Source: Hysterangium stoloniferum (Eukaryota > Basidiomycota > Agaricomycetes > Hysterangiales > Hysterangiaceae). From it: 64,000 nucleotides of DNA. This document shows positions 62,360 to 64,000 of the stretch, piece by piece (within the stretch, counting starts at the first letter, position 1; every line of letters begins with the position of its first letter). The position numbers were made by a program, and so were the translations under genes. Below the pieces are notes generated by a model. That model saw only the letters and a program-made list of their open reading frames with translations, was not told where the DNA came from and searched no databases. The stretch is taken from positions 1,612,001 to 1,676,000 of the forward strand of contig WHVD01000003.1 of the NCBI GenBank assembly GCA_015178975.1, in the 5' to 3' direction.

Positions 62360-63578
62360 ATGCCTTCACGACCTTGCGCCCTCTGCACCAGTGCTACTGC
62401 AATTTTAAAACGACCAAAGACAGGGCAGCAGATATGCAAAGAGTGTTTTTTTAGAGTTTTTGAGACGGAAGTGCACAACACCATCGTCGATGCCAAACTG
62501 TTCAAGCCAGGTGACCGTGTTGCCATTGGTGCATCTGGTGGCAAAGGTGAGTATTTTTTCGCCCTGTATGCTGCTTATGAACTTACAGACATACTTAGAT
62601 TCTACTGTGCTAGCCCATATAATGAAGACCTTGAATGACAGATATAATTATGGTCTTAATCTTTTCCTCCTCTCTATCGATGAAGGCATTACGGGTTATC
62701 GTGACGATTCACTGGAGGTATGCTGGTTTTGTGTTAAAATCAAACCAATCCGTTACATTAATATTAGACCGTCAAAAGAAATCAGATGCAATACGATCTC
62801 CCCTTGAAGATTTTAAGTTACGACGAACTGTACGGGTGGACTATGGATAAAATCGTGGAACAAATAGGAAAAAAGAACAATTGTACATTTTGTGGTGTAT
62901 TCAGGCGTCAAGCATTGGATCGGGGAGCCGCCATGTTAAATGTAGATCATATTGTAACTGGACATAATGCAGACGATATTGCAGAGACTGTTCTCATGAA
63001 TAGTGAGTCGTCTTTTAGTTTTTTTTGTGTGCTCCACTCAATCTTGATATTTTCCCAGTCATGAGAGGTGACATTGCTAGATTGGGCCGTTGCACTCTTA
63101 TTTGTACACAAGGCGACGATACAATACGACGCTCTAAACCCTTCAAATACGCCTATGAAAAGGAGATTGTGATGTCAGTGCTTACAATCTATAACTTCCA
63201 AAAATTATACTAAATATGCATTACAGGTATGCATATTTCAAGAAACTGGATTATTTTTCCACGGAGTGTATTTATTCTCCTGACGCTTATCGGGGACATG
63301 CACGCACATTCTTAAAGGATTTAGAAGCAGCGCGACCAAGCGCTATCATCGATATCATACATTCTGGTGAAGCCTTCGAACTAGCGGAAGAAGTTAAATT
63401 AAAAGAACAGCGTAATCTAAAACCCTTGTTTCGTCCGATACCGGCTGACACATTTGTAGAAACCTGCAAGAGATGTGGCTACATGTCGAGTAATGAATTA
63501 TGCAAGGCTTGCGCCCTTCTCGAAGGTTTGGAGAGGGGTATTGCTGGGATGGGTGTCGTAAGAACCACCCATTCATAA
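62360..63578 (+). CDS. NCS6: NCS6/CTU1, cytoplasmic tRNA 2-thiolation enzyme
   Basis: Adenylates and thiolates wobble uridine-34 of tRNA-Lys/Glu/Gln with NCS2 and URM1. Exons: 62360-62546, 62599-62717, 62768-63002, 63059-63173, 63227-63578; 335 residues. N-terminal zinc motif CALC and CKECF, PP-loop [15 protein letters not shown] (split by intron 62547-62598), [74 protein letters not shown], and a C-terminal zinc motif CKRCGYMSS with [13 protein letters not shown]. The full length matches the family. The ATG at 62360 begins MPSRPC. Confidence 0.95.
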
Positions 63579-64000
63579 GCTCTTTCTAATATTAACACAT
63601 GATCGTATAGAAAGAACGTCGTCGGTACGAAAATGAAACCACACCGAGCAACTTGCGAACTACTAGTATTCCTTTATTTCCTGGATCCGCTTTTTAACAT
63701 ATTATCTCGATATCAAACCACTTGCGTAATTTGTCAGACACAAGACATTTGACTGTACAAAGTAGTATACTAGCTCAGTAAATTCTATTCCATTAGTATT
63801 TCATGGGAGCTGGCCAGGACATTGTTAAAATCCAAGAGGCGCATTATCTAAGGTCATAATAGCATATACTCACAACACTTAGTTGCATCACAAGGTCATA
63901 TCGTTGTAAGTACATGAAAGTATTGTGGTGTCAGGTGTGCAAAGGGATGGCCTAGCATGTTGTTGGCTCAAGACTGTAGGCTTAAGGTTTATGGGCACAT
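63579..64000. other. Downstream flank
   Basis: 3' flank of NCS6 to the window end. No exon or repeat was recognised. Confidence 0.5.

Overview
The window is nuclear DNA of a filamentous basidiomycete, most likely a mushroom-forming agaricomycete. This is inferred from gene content and architecture, not from a database search. Genes are compact and alternate strands. They are cut by about 170 tiny introns, mostly 46-60 nt, usually GT-AG with a CTNAY-like branch site. The families are eukaryotic and fungal: Rds1-like ferritin-fold protein, FlbA-type RGS protein, GAL4-type Zn2Cys6 regulator, Ncs6, Fes1. Nearly every gene needed manual splicing. Exon ends given are those that keep conserved motifs in frame with canonical or GC-AG splice sites, and each summed coding length is divisible by three.

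Layout. 1-8 kb: ESF2 (cut by the window edge), a secreted Rds1-like protein, an EAF-family elongation factor, KRR1 and NCBP3. 8.8-12.6 kb: one 25-exon Zn2Cys6 transcription factor. 12.6-14.5 kb: a duplication scar with relics of that factor and of MTFP1, a palindrome next to a TATA box, and the intact MTFP1 gene. 15-16 kb: a DDR48-like repeat protein. 17-23 kb: eIF2B-delta and XRN2/Rat1, divergent. 24-27 kb: two unrecognised proteins. 27.6-33.3 kb: UDP-xylose synthase, bystin and NOP58. 33.7-39 kb: a head-to-head pair of an SFR1/MEI5-like recombination protein and the PCH2 AAA+ ATPase. 39.9-49.6 kb: FlbA-like RGS, ketopantoate reductase, a C2H2 protein and a long coiled-coil protein. 50-54 kb: isochorismatase-like, alpha/beta-hydrolase and cytochrome-b5-like haem protein. 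54-58.7 kb: a sparse stretch with two uncertain genes. 58.7-63.6 kb: FES1, a small coiled-coil protein and NCS6.

How the genes relate. Five genes act in ribosome production (ESF2, KRR1, bystin/ENP1, NOP58, XRN2), with eIF2B-delta and NCS6 in translation. PCH2 and the SFR1-like gene are both expected to act in meiotic recombination and share an 85-bp promoter. The least ordinary features concern splicing: a predicted 1-nt exon in KRR1, other exons of 3, 7, 14 and 15 nt, seven GC-AG introns, recurrent GTTCGY donors, and a gene whose 14 introns are all in phase 0. I saw no rRNA or tRNA gene, CRISPR array or intact mobile element.
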